Shown: positions 23,487 to 32,660, counted from the first letter of the stretch. The stretch: DNA of 39,916 nucleotides from Accumulibacter sp031732815 (GCF_031732815.1 NZ_JAVMKF010000067.1:1-39916); one strand, 5' to 3'. Notes: a model not told the origin generated them from the sequence alone. Numbers and translations: made by a program.

Positions 23487-25838
23487 TCAGGCGGCGGCCT
23501 TGTGCAACAGCGGCTGGTGCCGCGTCCGGCCAAGATCGTGCGGAAAATCGTCGACCCGGATGACCAGGTCGCGCAGTTCGTTGCGGCGCTTGAGAACGGC
23601 ATACTCGGCAGCGTTCACGATGCCGGCGCGGAAAGCGGCATGCGCCAGATCACGCACGTTGGCCTCCGGGTTGTCGGCCAGAGCACCGCTCTTCTCGGCG
23701 GCGCGAATCCGCGCTTCGATCGCCTCGGCTTCGACCGTTGCGGCAAGCGCCAGTTCGAGCGCACCGACCGCCTCGGATTCGCCTTTCGGCACGTAGGCTT
23801 CGGCTGTCAGGCGGTCGCGTGCGGCGGACGGCTCGATCAGCAGCTTGGCGACCTGATGACCGATCCGATCCGACGGCACATCGTACGGGTGTCCGAGCGG
23901 GAAGACAAGCCGATAGAGCCAGCGGCCGATCCAGCGCACCGGGAAGTTGGCGATTGCGCCGTCGAAGGCCATCTGCGCCTTGTACATGGCATCCCAGATC
24001 GCCCAGTGCAGCAAAGGCGCATCGCTCGGCTGGCGTCCTTCGGACTCGTAGCGCTTGAGCGTCGCCGAACACAGGTAGAGCATCGAGAGAATGTCGCCGA
24101 GGCGGGCCGACAGCTTTTCGCGCCGCTTCAGTTCGCCGCCGAGAACGAGCATCGAGATGTCGGCGAGGAAGGCAAAAGCAGCCGAGAAACGGGTCAGTTG
24201 CTGGTAGTAGCGCCGTGTCTCGGGGGCCACCGTCGTCGGCACGGAGACGAAATGCGATCCCGTCAAACCTTTCCAGAAGGCCCGGAAGCCGTGCCGGATG
24301 GTAAAGGCAAGGTGGCCGAACAGCGCCTCGTCGAAGTCGTGCAGGCCTTGCTCGGGGTCCGGGTTGAACGCTGCGCGCATCTCCTTGAGCACGTACGGAT
24401 GGCAGCGAATCGCCCCCTGCCCGAAGAGGATCATGCTGCGAGTCAAGATGTTCGCCCCTTCGACGGTAATCCCGATCGGCAGTTGCTGATACGCGCGACC
24501 GAGGAAATTCGACGGCCCCAGACAGATTCCCTTGCCGCCGACGATGTCCATCCCGTCGTTCACCACCTGCCGGGCACGCTCGGTGACGTGATACTTGGCG
24601 ATGGCCGAGACGACCGACGGGCGCTCGCCGAGGTCGATCGCGCCGGCAGTCATCTTGCGCACGGCGTCCATCATATAGGTATAGGCGCCGATCCGGGTGA
24701 GCGGTTCCTCGACTCCTTCAAAGCGCCCGATCGCCGTCTTGAACTGGCTGCGCACGCGCGCATAGGCACCGACGGTGCGCGCGGTGATCTGCGCCATTCC
24801 GGTGTTGGACGAGGGCAGCGAGATCGACCGACCGGCCGCCAGGCACTCCATCAGCATGCGCCAGCCCTGACCGACCATCGCCGGACCGCCGATGATGTAG
24901 TCGAGCGGCATGAAGACGTCCTTGCCACGCGTCGGCCCGTTCATGAACATCGCGTTGAGCGGGAAATGACGGCGGCCAAGTTCGGCGCCGGGAGTGTCGC
25001 GCGGCACCAGAGCGCAGGTGATGCCGATGTGCTTGCGCTCGCCGAGCAGCCCGTCCGGATCGAAGAGGTGAAAAGCCAGGCCGAGCAGCGTACACACCGG
25101 ACCCAGCGTAATGTAGCGCTTGTCCCAGGTGACCCGCATGCCGACGACTTCCCGACCCTGCCAGATGCCCCGGCAGACGATACCGAAGTCGGGAATGGAC
25201 GCGGCATCCGACCCGGCCCACGGACTGGTCAGGGCAAAAGCGGGAATTTCCAGGCCCTTGGCCAGACGTGGCAGGTAATGGTTCTTCTGCTGCTCGGTCC
25301 CATAGTGCAGCAGCAACTCGGCCGGGCCGAGCGAGTTGGGTACCATCACCGAAACCGCCAGCGCAGAGCAGCGCGTCGACAGCTTGGTGACGATTTGCGA
25401 ATGTCCGTAGGCCGAGAACTCGAGACCGCCGTACTTCTTGGGGATGATCATGCCGAGGAAGCCCTTGTCCTTGATGTACTGCCAGGCTTCGGGCGGCAGG
25501 TCGTACAACTCGCTGGTCACCTGCCAGTCGTCCACCAGGGCACAGGCCTGCTCGACCTCGTTGTCCATGAATGCCTGCTCCTCGGCGCTCAGGCGGGGAA
25601 CCGGATAGGCAAGCAGTTTGCTCCAGTCGGGATCGCCGCGAAACAGTTCGCCGTCCCACCACACCGTGCCCGCTTCCAGCGCTTCGCGCTCGGTGTCGGA
25701 CATCTGCGGCAGTATCCGCTTGTAAGTCTTGAAAATCGACCGGCTGATCAGCGCCCGTCGCAACGGACGGACGCCAAAAAGCACGGCCACGCTCACCAGC
25801 GCGAGGCCGATGAAACCCCAGACGATCGTGCCAATCAT
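23487..25838 (-). CDS. fadE: FadE, acyl-CoA dehydrogenase
   Basis: FAD-dependent first step of beta-oxidation, acyl-CoA to trans-2-enoyl-CoA. The 783 aa product matches the large FadE class (about 800 aa). It has an N-terminal membrane anchor (about 4-24, IVWGFIGLALVSVAVLFGV), acyl-CoA dehydrogenase N, middle and C domains (about 95-480, with GFLGMIIPKKYGGLEFSAYG, LTSPWAGSD and ITVEGANILTRSMILFGQGA), and the FadE-specific C-terminal region (about 480-770). The start ATG has AGGAG 8 nt upstream. The gene follows the TetR regulator by 17 bp, so it is the first enzyme of the regulated unit. Confidence 0.95.
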   Translation of the reverse strand: MIGTIVWGFIGLALVSVAVLFGVRPLRRALISRSIFKTYKRILPQMSDTEREALEAGTVWWDGELFRGDPDWSKLLAYPVPRLSAEEQAFMDNEVEQACALVDDWQVTSELYDLPPEAWQYIKDKGFLGMIIPKKYGGLEFSAYGHSQIVTKLSTRCSALAVSVMVPNSLGPAELLLHYGTEQQKNHYLPRLAKGLEIPAFALTSPWAGSDAASIPDFGIVCRGIWQGREVVGMRVTWDKRYITLGPVCTLLGLAFHLFDPDGLLGERKHIGITCALVPRDTPGAELGRRHFPLNAMFMNGPTRGKDVFMPLDYIIGGPAMVGQGWRMLMECLAAGRSISLPSSNTGMAQITARTVGAYARVRSQFKTAIGRFEGVEEPLTRIGAYTYMMDAVRKMTAGAIDLGERPSVVSAIAKYHVTERARQVVNDGMDIVGGKGICLGPSNFLGRAYQQLPIGITVEGANILTRSMILFGQGAIRCHPYVLKEMRAAFNPDPEQGLHDFDEALFGHLAFTIRHGFRAFWKGLTGSHFVSVPTTVAPETRRYYQQLTRFSAAFAFLADISMLVLGGELKRREKLSARLGDILSMLYLCSATLKRYESEGRQPSDAPLLHWAIWDAMYKAQMAFDGAIANFPVRWIGRWLYRLVFPLGHPYDVPSDRIGHQVAKLLIEPSAARDRLTAEAYVPKGESEAVGALELALAATVEAEAIEARIRAAEKSGALADNPEANVRDLAHAAFRAGIVNAAEYAVLKRRNELRDLVIRVDDFPHDLGRTRHQPLLHKAAA

Positions 25839-25855
25839 TGCTGTTTCTCCTGTCG

Positions 25856-26629
25856 TTATGGTCTGTTGTGCGGCATGCTGCCGCGCCCTTCGTCGGCCAC
25901 CTCTTGCGGTGACTCTTCTTGTCGGATCGGCAGGTCGCCGAACTGTGGTAGCGGCGCGCGCAAGCCTCCGAGCAGAAACGGCATCAGGCGCTGTGCCAGG
26001 CGTCGCGCGTGGACCGTGGCGCCGTCCTCGGGCGACACCGTTTCGCCTGCCAGATCGTCCAGGCCGCAACCGGTGACGACCTCCAGCACATCGGTGCCAG
26101 CGATCGCGTACGACATCGCGCCAAGCATGAAATGCAGGCGCCAGACGATCTCCGCCTTCGGTACGTCGGGCAACGCGTGGAAAAGCGCCCGCTTGTAACG
26201 ATCGATCACTTGCGCGTACTCGCCGGCAAAGAAGGTGCGGATGAACTCGGCCGGATCGGTCAGCGTACGACCCAGCAGGCGCAGGAAGGTCATCCCGCCG
26301 AGCGCTTCGTCCTCGCCCATGCGCAAGAGCGTGCCGAAGAAAGCTTCGAGGATCTGCGACGGTTTCAGCGGCGCACCGGCGGCCTGCGCTTCGAGCCGAT
26401 CGAGCGCCTGCAGGCGCTGATCGTTCAGCCACGTCAGACGTCGCCGAAAAACCTCGCGCAGCAGTGCCTCCTTGGACCCGAAGTGATAGTTGACCGCGGC
26501 CAGGTTGACCTCGGCGGCGCCGGTGATCAGGCGCATCGAGGTCGCCTCGTAACCGTTCTCCATGAACAGCCGCTCCGCGACATCGAGGATGCGCTCGCGC
26601 GTATCGTGATTCGCCCTTTGTTCAGACAT
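25856..26629 (-). CDS. PsrA-like TetR-family regulator of fatty-acid oxidation
   Basis: A 257 aa TetR-family repressor. Its N-terminal helix-turn-helix domain (about 11-61: RERILDVAERLF, SMRLITGAAEVNLAAVNYHF, GSKEALL) closely resembles PsrA of pseudomonads, which represses fad genes and is released by long-chain acyl ligands. The C-terminal domain has TetR-type ligand-binding helices, plus a tail of about 30 residues of unclear role. It is first in the fadE unit, and its own promoter carries the palindromic operator, so it probably represses itself and the fad genes. The frame extends 62 codons upstream through the promoter, which is not credible. Confidence 0.9.
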   Translation of the reverse strand: MSEQRANHDTRERILDVAERLFMENGYEATSMRLITGAAEVNLAAVNYHFGSKEALLREVFRRRLTWLNDQRLQALDRLEAQAAGAPLKPSQILEAFFGTLLRMGEDEALGGMTFLRLLGRTLTDPAEFIRTFFAGEYAQVIDRYKRALFHALPDVPKAEIVWRLHFMLGAMSYAIAGTDVLEVVTGCGLDDLAGETVSPEDGATVHARRLAQRLMPFLLGGLRAPLPQFGDLPIRQEESPQEVADEGRGSMPHNRP

Positions 26630-26713
26630 CTGTCGCCATCCCGGAAAAATCAGGCTGCCCGGCCTGAGGAAGCGCCCGCAGCGCTCGTTCAACAGGGACA
26701 GACCGGGATCTAG

Positions 26714-26731
26714 TTCAAACGTTCGTTTAAA
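26714..26731. promoter_or_regulatory. PsrA-like TetR operator upstream of the TetR-fadE unit
   Basis: TTCAAACGTTCGTTTAAA: near-perfect 8-bp arms (one mismatch) around TT. It matches the reverse complement of the 18187-18204 site at 16 of 18 positions and abuts the -10 box of the TetR promoter at 26731. The identical position relative to both promoters strongly suggests repression at the transcription start. Confidence 0.83.
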
Positions 26732-26759
26732 TTCTAAAGTGACACGCTGCCGAATGCAA
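26731..26759 (-). promoter_or_regulatory. Sigma70 promoter of the TetR-fadE unit
   Basis: On the minus strand, TTGCAT (26759-26754), a 17-nt spacer, and TAGAAT (26736-26731). The leader to the TetR ATG would be about 95 nt. The operator covers the region just downstream of the -10 box. Confidence 0.65.
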
Positions 26760-27155
26760 GGCCTATTCTTTGCCAACAACCATGTTTCAGCGCGCTGCGC
26801 CTTTGCCTTGCGCACGGTAACTGCAGCAACCTGAATTCCTCTATTCGACAGCGCCGCTGGATCAGTCGCTTGACGCCGGGCGCTTGCTTGAGTTTGACCA
26901 GATGACGCCAGCCAAGCGCTGCCATCGCGGCCATCCAGCGTTTATTGCCGAAAGCAGGGTCGCCGCGCGCGAGGAAGGGGCGTTCCGCCAGGGCGAGCCC
27001 TCGGGCAGTTCGTGCAGTCGAGGCAGCCGCCGTCTGACCAAGATGCATGCCATGGCCCGGACGCTGTGCTGCGGTGCTTGAGAGCGGCGTCGGCAACGAT
27101 GCATACTGCACACCTTTTGCACCGCTCCCCGATCCCGTCGTGTCCTGCCACGCCC
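26760..27155. other. Gene-free region between the fad promoter and the ABC exporter
   Basis: About 396 bp with no supported intact gene. It must hold the promoter of the ABC exporter, but no convincing -35/-10 pair was seen. A minus-strand stretch at 26848-26997 may be a decayed transposase fragment and is listed separately. Confidence 0.5.
26848..26997 (-). pseudogene. Possible transposase remnant
   Basis: A minus-strand stretch of about 50 codons reads FLARGDPAFGNKRWMAAM and then LVKLKQAPGVKRLIQR. This pattern, an (R)GD-F-N block followed by a YL-KLKQT-V-K-LI-like block, recalls the DDE transposase core of IS4/IS1380-type elements. No start, terminal inverted repeats or remainder of the gene are present, so if real it is a short relic. 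The resemblance is from memory and could be chance in GC-rich DNA. Confidence 0.3.
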
Positions 27156-28973
27156 ATGCGCCGCACTAGCCGTTCCGCCCTCCCCGTCTCGGCTGTCGAC
27201 CGCCCGCCAGCCGAAGAGGCAAGCCTCTGGCCGACCCTGCACAAGCTCGGCCCCTACCTCTGGCAGTACAAGTGGCGCGTCATCTTCGCGCTCGCCTGCC
27301 TGGTCGGCGCCAAGCTGGCCAACGTCAGCGTGCCGCTCATTTTCAAGCAGATGATAGACAGCCTGAGCGGCAGCGAGCAGGCTCTTGCGCTGCCGGTACT
27401 GCTGCTGATTCTCTACGGCTGCTTACGCTTTTCAACTTCGCTGTTTACCGAGTTGCGGGAAATCCTTTTCGCGCGAGTCACCCAGCGCGCGGTTCGCCGT
27501 ATCGCTCTCGAAGCGTTTCGCCATCTGCACGAGCTGTCGCTACGCTTCCATCTGCAACGCCAGACCGGCGGCGTTTCGCGCGACATCGAACGCGGTAGCC
27601 GGTCGATCTCGAACCTGATCAGCTACACGCTGTATTCGATCCTGCCGACCGTGGTCGAGATCTCGCTCGTCCTGGTCGTGCTCCTGGCCAACTACGACGC
27701 TGCGTTCGTGCTCATCACGCTGCTCTCTCTGATCGCCTATGTGCTGTTCACGATCAAGGTCAGCAACTGGCGAATCGCCATTCGGCGACGGGTAAACGAC
27801 GCCGATTCAGCCGCCAATACGCGCGCGATCGACAGCCTGCTCAACTACGAGACGGTCAAGTATTTCAACAACGAGGAATATGAGGCACGCCGTTACGACC
27901 AGCAGATGGTCGACTGGGAAGATGCCGCGACGCGCAGCCAGATTTCGCTCTCCTGGCTCAACCTCGGTCAGCAGATCATCATTGCGCTCGGTGTCACGGC
28001 GATGATGTGGCTCGCCGCGGCGGGCGTCGTCGACGGCCGGCTGACCATTGGCGACCTCGTGCTGGTCAATGCATTCCTGATCCAGCTCTACATGCCGTTG
28101 AACTTCCTCGGAGTGATCTACCGCGAAATCCGCCAGGCGCTGACCGACATCGAGCGCATGTTCGCCCTCCTCGCGGTGAACCGGGAAATCGCCGATGCAC
28201 CTGCCGCGACCGTCCTGGCTCCAGGCCCGGTCGAAGTGCGCTTCTCCGCCGTCGACTTCTCGTACGAAGCGAACCGCCAGATCCTGCACGGCGTCGATTT
28301 CACCATCCCGGCCGGACACACGGTCGCCGTCGTCGGCGAATCTGGTTCAGGCAAGTCGACGCTGGCACGCCTGCTCTACCGCTTCTATGACATCAGCGCC
28401 GGCTCGATCTGCCTCAACGGGACCGACCTGCGTCAGCTCACGCAGGCCAGCCTGCGCACCGCGATCGGCATCGTCCCGCAGGATACGGTGCTGTTCAACG
28501 ATACGCTGTTCTACAACATCCAGTACGGTCGACCGACGGCCAGCCGCGATCAGGTGCTGGCGGCAGCCGAGGCGGCACAGCTTGCCGGATTCATCGACAT
28601 CCTGCCCGACGGCTACGAAACGCGCGTTGGCGAGCGCGGGCTGAAGCTCTCGGGCGGCGAAAAGCAGCGCGTCGCCATCGCGCGCGCCTTGCTCAAGAAT
28701 CCCCCGGTGCTGATTTTCGACGAAGCCACTTCGGCGCTCGACTCAAGGACCGAAAAGGCGATCCAGTCCAGCCTCGACAGCGCCGCGCGCGGCCGCACGA
28801 CGCTGGTCATCGCGCACCGGCTGTCGACCATCATGCAGGCCGATCAGATCCTGGTCATGGACGGCGGCCGCATCGTCGAACGCGGCACGCATACGCAATT
28901 GCTCGAGGCCGGCGGGGTCTACACCCAGATGTGGTCGCTGCAGCAGCAGGAGGAGTCGGGCGAGCGCTTGTAG
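27156..28973 (+). CDS. Atm1/HMT1-type ABC exporter (membrane domain fused to ATPase)
   Basis: A half-size ABC exporter of about 605 aa that acts as a homodimer in the inner membrane. The N-terminal part (about 25-340) has some six membrane segments, with KLANVSVPLIFKQMID and SLLNYETVKYFNNE, the latter typical of the Atm1/HMT1 branch that exports glutathione- or sulfur-linked compounds. The C-terminal ATPase has GESGSGKST (Walker A), LSGGEKQRVAIARAL (signature), LIFDEATSALD (Walker B) and the IAHRLST His loop. The start is uncertain: ATG 27156 fits family length but lacks a Shine-Dalgarno site, and the frame is open to 27012. The substrate is unknown. Confidence 0.9.
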   Translation: MRRTSRSALPVSAVDRPPAEEASLWPTLHKLGPYLWQYKWRVIFALACLVGAKLANVSVPLIFKQMIDSLSGSEQALALPVLLLILYGCLRFSTSLFTELREILFARVTQRAVRRIALEAFRHLHELSLRFHLQRQTGGVSRDIERGSRSISNLISYTLYSILPTVVEISLVLVVLLANYDAAFVLITLLSLIAYVLFTIKVSNWRIAIRRRVNDADSAANTRAIDSLLNYETVKYFNNEEYEARRYDQQMVDWEDAATRSQISLSWLNLGQQIIIALGVTAMMWLAAAGVVDGRLTIGDLVLVNAFLIQLYMPLNFLGVIYREIRQALTDIERMFALLAVNREIADAPAATVLAPGPVEVRFSAVDFSYEANRQILHGVDFTIPAGHTVAVVGESGSGKSTLARLLYRFYDISAGSICLNGTDLRQLTQASLRTAIGIVPQDTVLFNDTLFYNIQYGRPTASRDQVLAAAEAAQLAGFIDILPDGYETRVGERGLKLSGGEKQRVAIARALLKNPPVLIFDEATSALDSRTEKAIQSSLDSAARGRTTLVIAHRLSTIMQADQILVMDGGRIVERGTHTQLLEAGGVYTQMWSLQQQEESGERL

Positions 28974-29087
28974 GCCGCCGCGACAGCCATCGTAGCCATC
29001 CACAGCGATCGTCGGCGAGCGAGCGCTGGCCCGGCACAAGCGACCGCCGGCGACCACCCGCCCGCTTGCCGGCTGCGCGCGTGCAGC

Positions 29088-30626
29088 TCAGCCGCCTTTG
29101 CCATGCGCGTCCCGCCAGGCGTCGCGCATCTCGCGCTTGAGCGTCTTGCCGGCGGCGTTGCGCGGAAAGTCGCGCATGACCTGCACCGCGTGTACGCGCT
29201 GGTAGCGCGCGCCGACGTTCTGGTTGATCCACTCGCGCAGGTCTTCGGCCGCGACCTGCGCGTCGCCGTGCAGGATGACGGCTGCCACCGGCGTTTCGCC
29301 CCACTTGTCGTGCGGCACGCCGAAAACCGCCACTTCGCGTACCGCCGGGTGGCGTGCCACCACTTCCTCGACGTCGCGCGGGTAGATCTTGACCCCGCCG
29401 CTGTCGATCATGTCCTTCTTGCGGTCGACCAGATAGAGGTAGCCTTCGTCGTCGGTGTAACCCAGATCGCCGGTATACAGCCAACCATCGCGAATGGCCT
29501 GTTCGGTCAGGTCGGGCCGTCCGTAGTAACCGAGCATCTGCGACGGACCACGCCCGACAATCTCGCCGACCTCGCCCGGCAGCGCGTCGCTCCCGTCGTC
29601 GCGCACGATGCGCATCTCGAAGAAGAACGGCGGCGAGCCGACCGAGCCCGCCTTGCGGACCGACTGCGTCTTGTCGAGGATCGTCCAGAAGCCTTCGGTC
29701 AGGCCGTAGAGTTCGTAGAAGCGATCGGGCAGCAGGCGGTTGAGCTGATCCTTGTGCTCCTGATAGAGCGGCGCGCCAAGCGAGAGAATCATCTCCAGCG
29801 AGGACAGCTTGGCGGGTGAGAAATTCGGCGCGTTGAGCACGGCAATGATCTGTGCCGGGACCATCATCGTATGCGTGACGCGTTCGCGCGCGATGATCTC
29901 TATCGCCTCACAGGCGTCGAATTGGCGCTGCAGAACGTAGCGCCCGCCGAGGAAGAAGCACGGCATGAGAGTGACGAAGGCGCCGTTGAAAACGATCGCA
30001 CCAGTATGCAGAACGACCGATTCCGGACTCATCCGCCAGGTCGAAGCAAACAGCGTGCAGTACATCGAGCGCACGAAATGGCTGTGCATGATCCCCTTCG
30101 GCAAGCCGGTCGTGCCGCTGGTGTACATGATGTTGAAGAGATCGGACGGACCGACCAGCGCCGGTTCCAGCGGCCGATCCGGAAAGCCCGCGACGAGTGC
30201 CGCATAGTCGCCGTAACCGTCGGCGGCCCCATCGACGAGCAGCACGCGCGCGCTGCCGAGCGCCGGAAGTTCGGCCAGCACCTGCTCGACCACCGGCAGC
30301 ATCGCCCGCTGGGTAAGCAGGCACGCGGCACCCGAGTCGCGCAGCAGACTGGCCAGCCCGGAAGCCATCAGCAAGGGGCTGAGCGGGACGAGCACAGCGC
30401 CGACCGTCGGTACCGCCCAATAGATTTCGAGCAGTTCGCGGCAGTTGCCAAGCGCCGTCGCCACGCGATCGCCCGGGCCGATGCCGAGCGCGCGCAGCAA
30501 CTGCGCACAGCGGCTGACGCGGGCGGCGAACGCCTGCCAGGTCAGTTGTTCGTCCTCGAAGACGACGGCGATTCGATGCGGAGTGAAACGGGCGTGATGC
30601 CTGATCAGCGTCGCGAGTTGCAGCAT
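29088..30626 (-). CDS. Acyl-CoA synthetase (AMP-forming ligase)
   Basis: ANL-superfamily enzyme that activates a carboxylic acid to acyl-CoA through acyl-AMP. From the ATG at 30626 (AAAGGA 5 nt upstream) the product is 512 aa. It has the P-loop YTSGTTGLPKG, ELYGLTE, the YTGDLGY hinge region, the DRKKDMIDSGGVKIYPRDVEE motif, and the C-terminal catalytic Lys in NAAGKTLKRE. Its similarity is to medium/long-chain fatty acyl-CoA ligases, consistent with a role in feeding the fad genes. It is transcribed alone, convergent with the ABC exporter; no TetR operator copy was seen upstream. Confidence 0.92.
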   Translation of the reverse strand: MLQLATLIRHHARFTPHRIAVVFEDEQLTWQAFAARVSRCAQLLRALGIGPGDRVATALGNCRELLEIYWAVPTVGAVLVPLSPLLMASGLASLLRDSGAACLLTQRAMLPVVEQVLAELPALGSARVLLVDGAADGYGDYAALVAGFPDRPLEPALVGPSDLFNIMYTSGTTGLPKGIMHSHFVRSMYCTLFASTWRMSPESVVLHTGAIVFNGAFVTLMPCFFLGGRYVLQRQFDACEAIEIIARERVTHTMMVPAQIIAVLNAPNFSPAKLSSLEMILSLGAPLYQEHKDQLNRLLPDRFYELYGLTEGFWTILDKTQSVRKAGSVGSPPFFFEMRIVRDDGSDALPGEVGEIVGRGPSQMLGYYGRPDLTEQAIRDGWLYTGDLGYTDDEGYLYLVDRKKDMIDSGGVKIYPRDVEEVVARHPAVREVAVFGVPHDKWGETPVAAVILHGDAQVAAEDLREWINQNVGARYQRVHAVQVMRDFPRNAAGKTLKREMRDAWRDAHGKGG

Positions 30627-31190
30627 GGTTGTCCTTTCGAAAGCGGGCGAAAGTGATGCCCGGAAAAACGGCCTCGTCGTGCGCCGGGGGACCTGCCGGC
30701 GCCCGCCGGGGCACGCCATCGCAGCGCAACAAAGCGACTACTATACAACGTTGCCGGACGCCTCGAATACCGACTGGTGGAAGCTCGCCGAGCGCATCCG
30801 GCCCACCCCGGAGGCTCGCCATGGACCGCCGCAGCGCCCGCGCCAAGCGCCTTTTCCGGCAGTTCCCGAGGGACGAAAAATAATCGCGCGCGGCCAGGCA
30901 AAGCGGCTAAACAATTTATCCGCAGAGGAGTAGAATGGTTTGTGCGGTGCAGAATCGCAAGCTTGAACGCAAGCGCCGGGTGAGCTCTCAGCATGCGGCG
31001 CTGCCTTTGCTGCACAGCCCCGGGCGGCACTGATCGCGCTGCGTGCGCTGCTCTGGGCAAAGGGGACTTCACTGGATTTCTGTATTTCTGGTTTTCGGCC
31101 GGCGCGCCGGAATTGCCTGATCGTCGGTCGCCCTGAGCAGGGCGACCGAATTTGACTCACGTTTCACGTCTATCGACGGAGGTTGGAAAA
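30627..31190. other. Intergenic region with leader hairpins before the PHA-synthase-like gene
   Basis: These 564 bp separate the divergent acyl-CoA ligase and PHA-synthase-like genes; no gene is supported. Notable elements are a 12-bp palindrome CCGGCGCGCCGG (31099-31110) and a perfect hairpin (31125-31148). A possible minus-strand -10 box (TATAGT, 30745-30740) for the ligase and a possible plus-strand -10 box (TAGAAT, 30931-30936) lack good -35 partners. Confidence 0.5.
31125..31148 (+). promoter_or_regulatory. Perfect hairpin in the leader of the PHA-synthase-like gene
   Basis: CGGTCGCCCT (31125-31134), loop GAGC, AGGGCGACCG (31139-31148): a 10-bp perfect stem. It is followed by AATTTGAC, not a T-run, and lies 42 nt before the ATG. 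It could be a terminator of an upstream transcript, an mRNA-stability hairpin or a protein-binding site. Confidence 0.5.
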
Positions 31191-32660
31191 ATGTATGCAC
31201 TGTTAAGGGAAATGCCTGACTTCACAACCAGCTGGTGGAGATACATGCTGGCGATGATGCGCGCTTCGAACCGCGAGATCAGCGAAATGAACGACAACCT
31301 CTTCATTGCCGCACACATTGCGATGAATGCGGCGCGCGACAACCCGCTCAGCATGCTGGAAACCTTCGAGATCCTTGAGCACAACGTGGGCATGATGCGC
31401 AAGGGCCTGGCCGGCATGCAGGGCAAGATGGCCGACTATGCCTTCGACCAGGTCGAAGAAGGCACGCGTGCCTTCATGAATTCGCTGCTCAGTTCGGAAG
31501 GAGAAAAGCTGAGCGGTTACATGCGGCGCGAAGCCGAGATCATGGAAGCCGTATCCAACTTCAACGAACAGATCGAAGCGATCGCCGATGAATTCGGCTT
31601 CCACTTCAACACGTCGAACTACAAGCTCGTCCATGAAACCGACTCCTTCCAGCTCTATCAGGTGCTGCCGCTGAAGAAGGGCGTCGAGGTGCGCAGCGAT
31701 CTGAAGCCGGTCATTCTCGTGCCGCCCTACATGCTCGGCGTGCACATCCTCTCGTTCCTGCCCTACGAGAACAAGAGCTACAGCCACTCGTTCGCCAATG
31801 AAGGCATCCCGACCTACGTGCGCGTCGTCAAGGACATCATGACCAATGAAAAGGTCCAGAAGATGACGCCCGAGCAGGACTGCGAGCAGACGCGCGAGCT
31901 GTGCGCCAAGGTGATGGAGCTCAACGGCGGCAAGAAGGTCACCCTGAACGGTACCTGCCAAGGCGGCTACATCTGCCTGATGAACATTCTTTCGGGCAAG
32001 CTGCGCGATGTCTGCGATGCGCTGATCACCAACGTCACACCGGTCGACGGCACGTACAGCGACGCCATCAGCGGCATGCCGACGATGCACCACGACTTCA
32101 TCACGACCACCCTGCCGAGCGGCAACAAGGTGGCCAATGGCTATCTGCTGAGCCTCGGCATGCGCTTCGTCGCCATCGACCGCGAAACGCCGCTGGTCAA
32201 GGTGCTCGACCAGGTCTCGCTGCATCGCGCGACCGACCTCAACCCCGGCAAGACGCCCGCCGCGCTCTTCCGCTGGTTGCTCAAGGAGCGCGTGCACCTG
32301 CCGCTGGCGATCGCCAACATGAGCTCGCACACCTTCCAGGATCCGATCGCCGATGACGGTACCTTGCCGGTGAAGCTGTTCGACAAGCCGCTCAACATCA
32401 AGTCGCTGGTCGACCTGAACGTACCGTGGTACCAGAACTACGCGATCAAGGACGACCTGGTTACGCCACCCTGCGCGACGGCTGGCAACAAGTACCTCGA
32501 AGGCTGGGACAAGCTTGAATCGGTCGCTTTCTTCGGCGGTCACGTCGCCATCCTGACCAGCCCGTTCGGCAAGAAATCGCCCGTAAACGGCACTTTCACC
32601 GACGCCAACGGCAAGGCGGCGCGCGGTCCCGTGAAGTTCCAGGTCGACATTTCCGCCTGA
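31191..32660 (+). CDS. PHA-synthase-like alpha/beta hydrolase with Cys nucleophile
   Basis: A 489 aa cytosolic protein with an N-terminal helical region (1-140) unlike the standard PHA synthase N-domain, and an alpha/beta-hydrolase core. The lipase-like box is G-T-C-Q-G with Cys256 as nucleophile, as in PHA synthases (G-x-C-x-G), not the Ser of depolymerases. Other core elements fit PhaC: ILVPPYMLGVHILSFLPYEN, an Asp in KDDLVTPP (421/422), and His451 in FFGGHVAIL, giving a Cys-Asp-His triad. GGAGG lies 8 nt before ATG 31191. The enoyl-CoA hydratase follows by 22 bp. It may polymerise, transfer or degrade hydroxyacyl-CoA; true synthase activity is not proven. Confidence 0.8.
   Translation: MYALLREMPDFTTSWWRYMLAMMRASNREISEMNDNLFIAAHIAMNAARDNPLSMLETFEILEHNVGMMRKGLAGMQGKMADYAFDQVEEGTRAFMNSLLSSEGEKLSGYMRREAEIMEAVSNFNEQIEAIADEFGFHFNTSNYKLVHETDSFQLYQVLPLKKGVEVRSDLKPVILVPPYMLGVHILSFLPYENKSYSHSFANEGIPTYVRVVKDIMTNEKVQKMTPEQDCEQTRELCAKVMELNGGKKVTLNGTCQGGYICLMNILSGKLRDVCDALITNVTPVDGTYSDAISGMPTMHHDFITTTLPSGNKVANGYLLSLGMRFVAIDRETPLVKVLDQVSLHRATDLNPGKTPAALFRWLLKERVHLPLAIANMSSHTFQDPIADDGTLPVKLFDKPLNIKSLVDLNVPWYQNYAIKDDLVTPPCATAGNKYLEGWDKLESVAFFGGHVAILTSPFGKKSPVNGTFTDANGKAARGPVKFQVDISA

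Noticed and set aside
22704..26198. A very long plus-strand open frame (over 1,100 codons) across the thiolase and fadE genes.
   Set aside because: It is antisense to two clearly homologous enzymes, has a composition rich in Arg/His/Asp/Gln typical of reverse-frame translation in GC-rich DNA, and shows no domain.
30935..31033. A 32-codon frame with an AGAGGAG site upstream of the PHA-synthase-like gene.
   Set aside because: The ribosome site is good but the peptide is Arg/His-rich with no recognisable feature, and the ATG overlaps a possible -10 box; a leader peptide cannot be supported.
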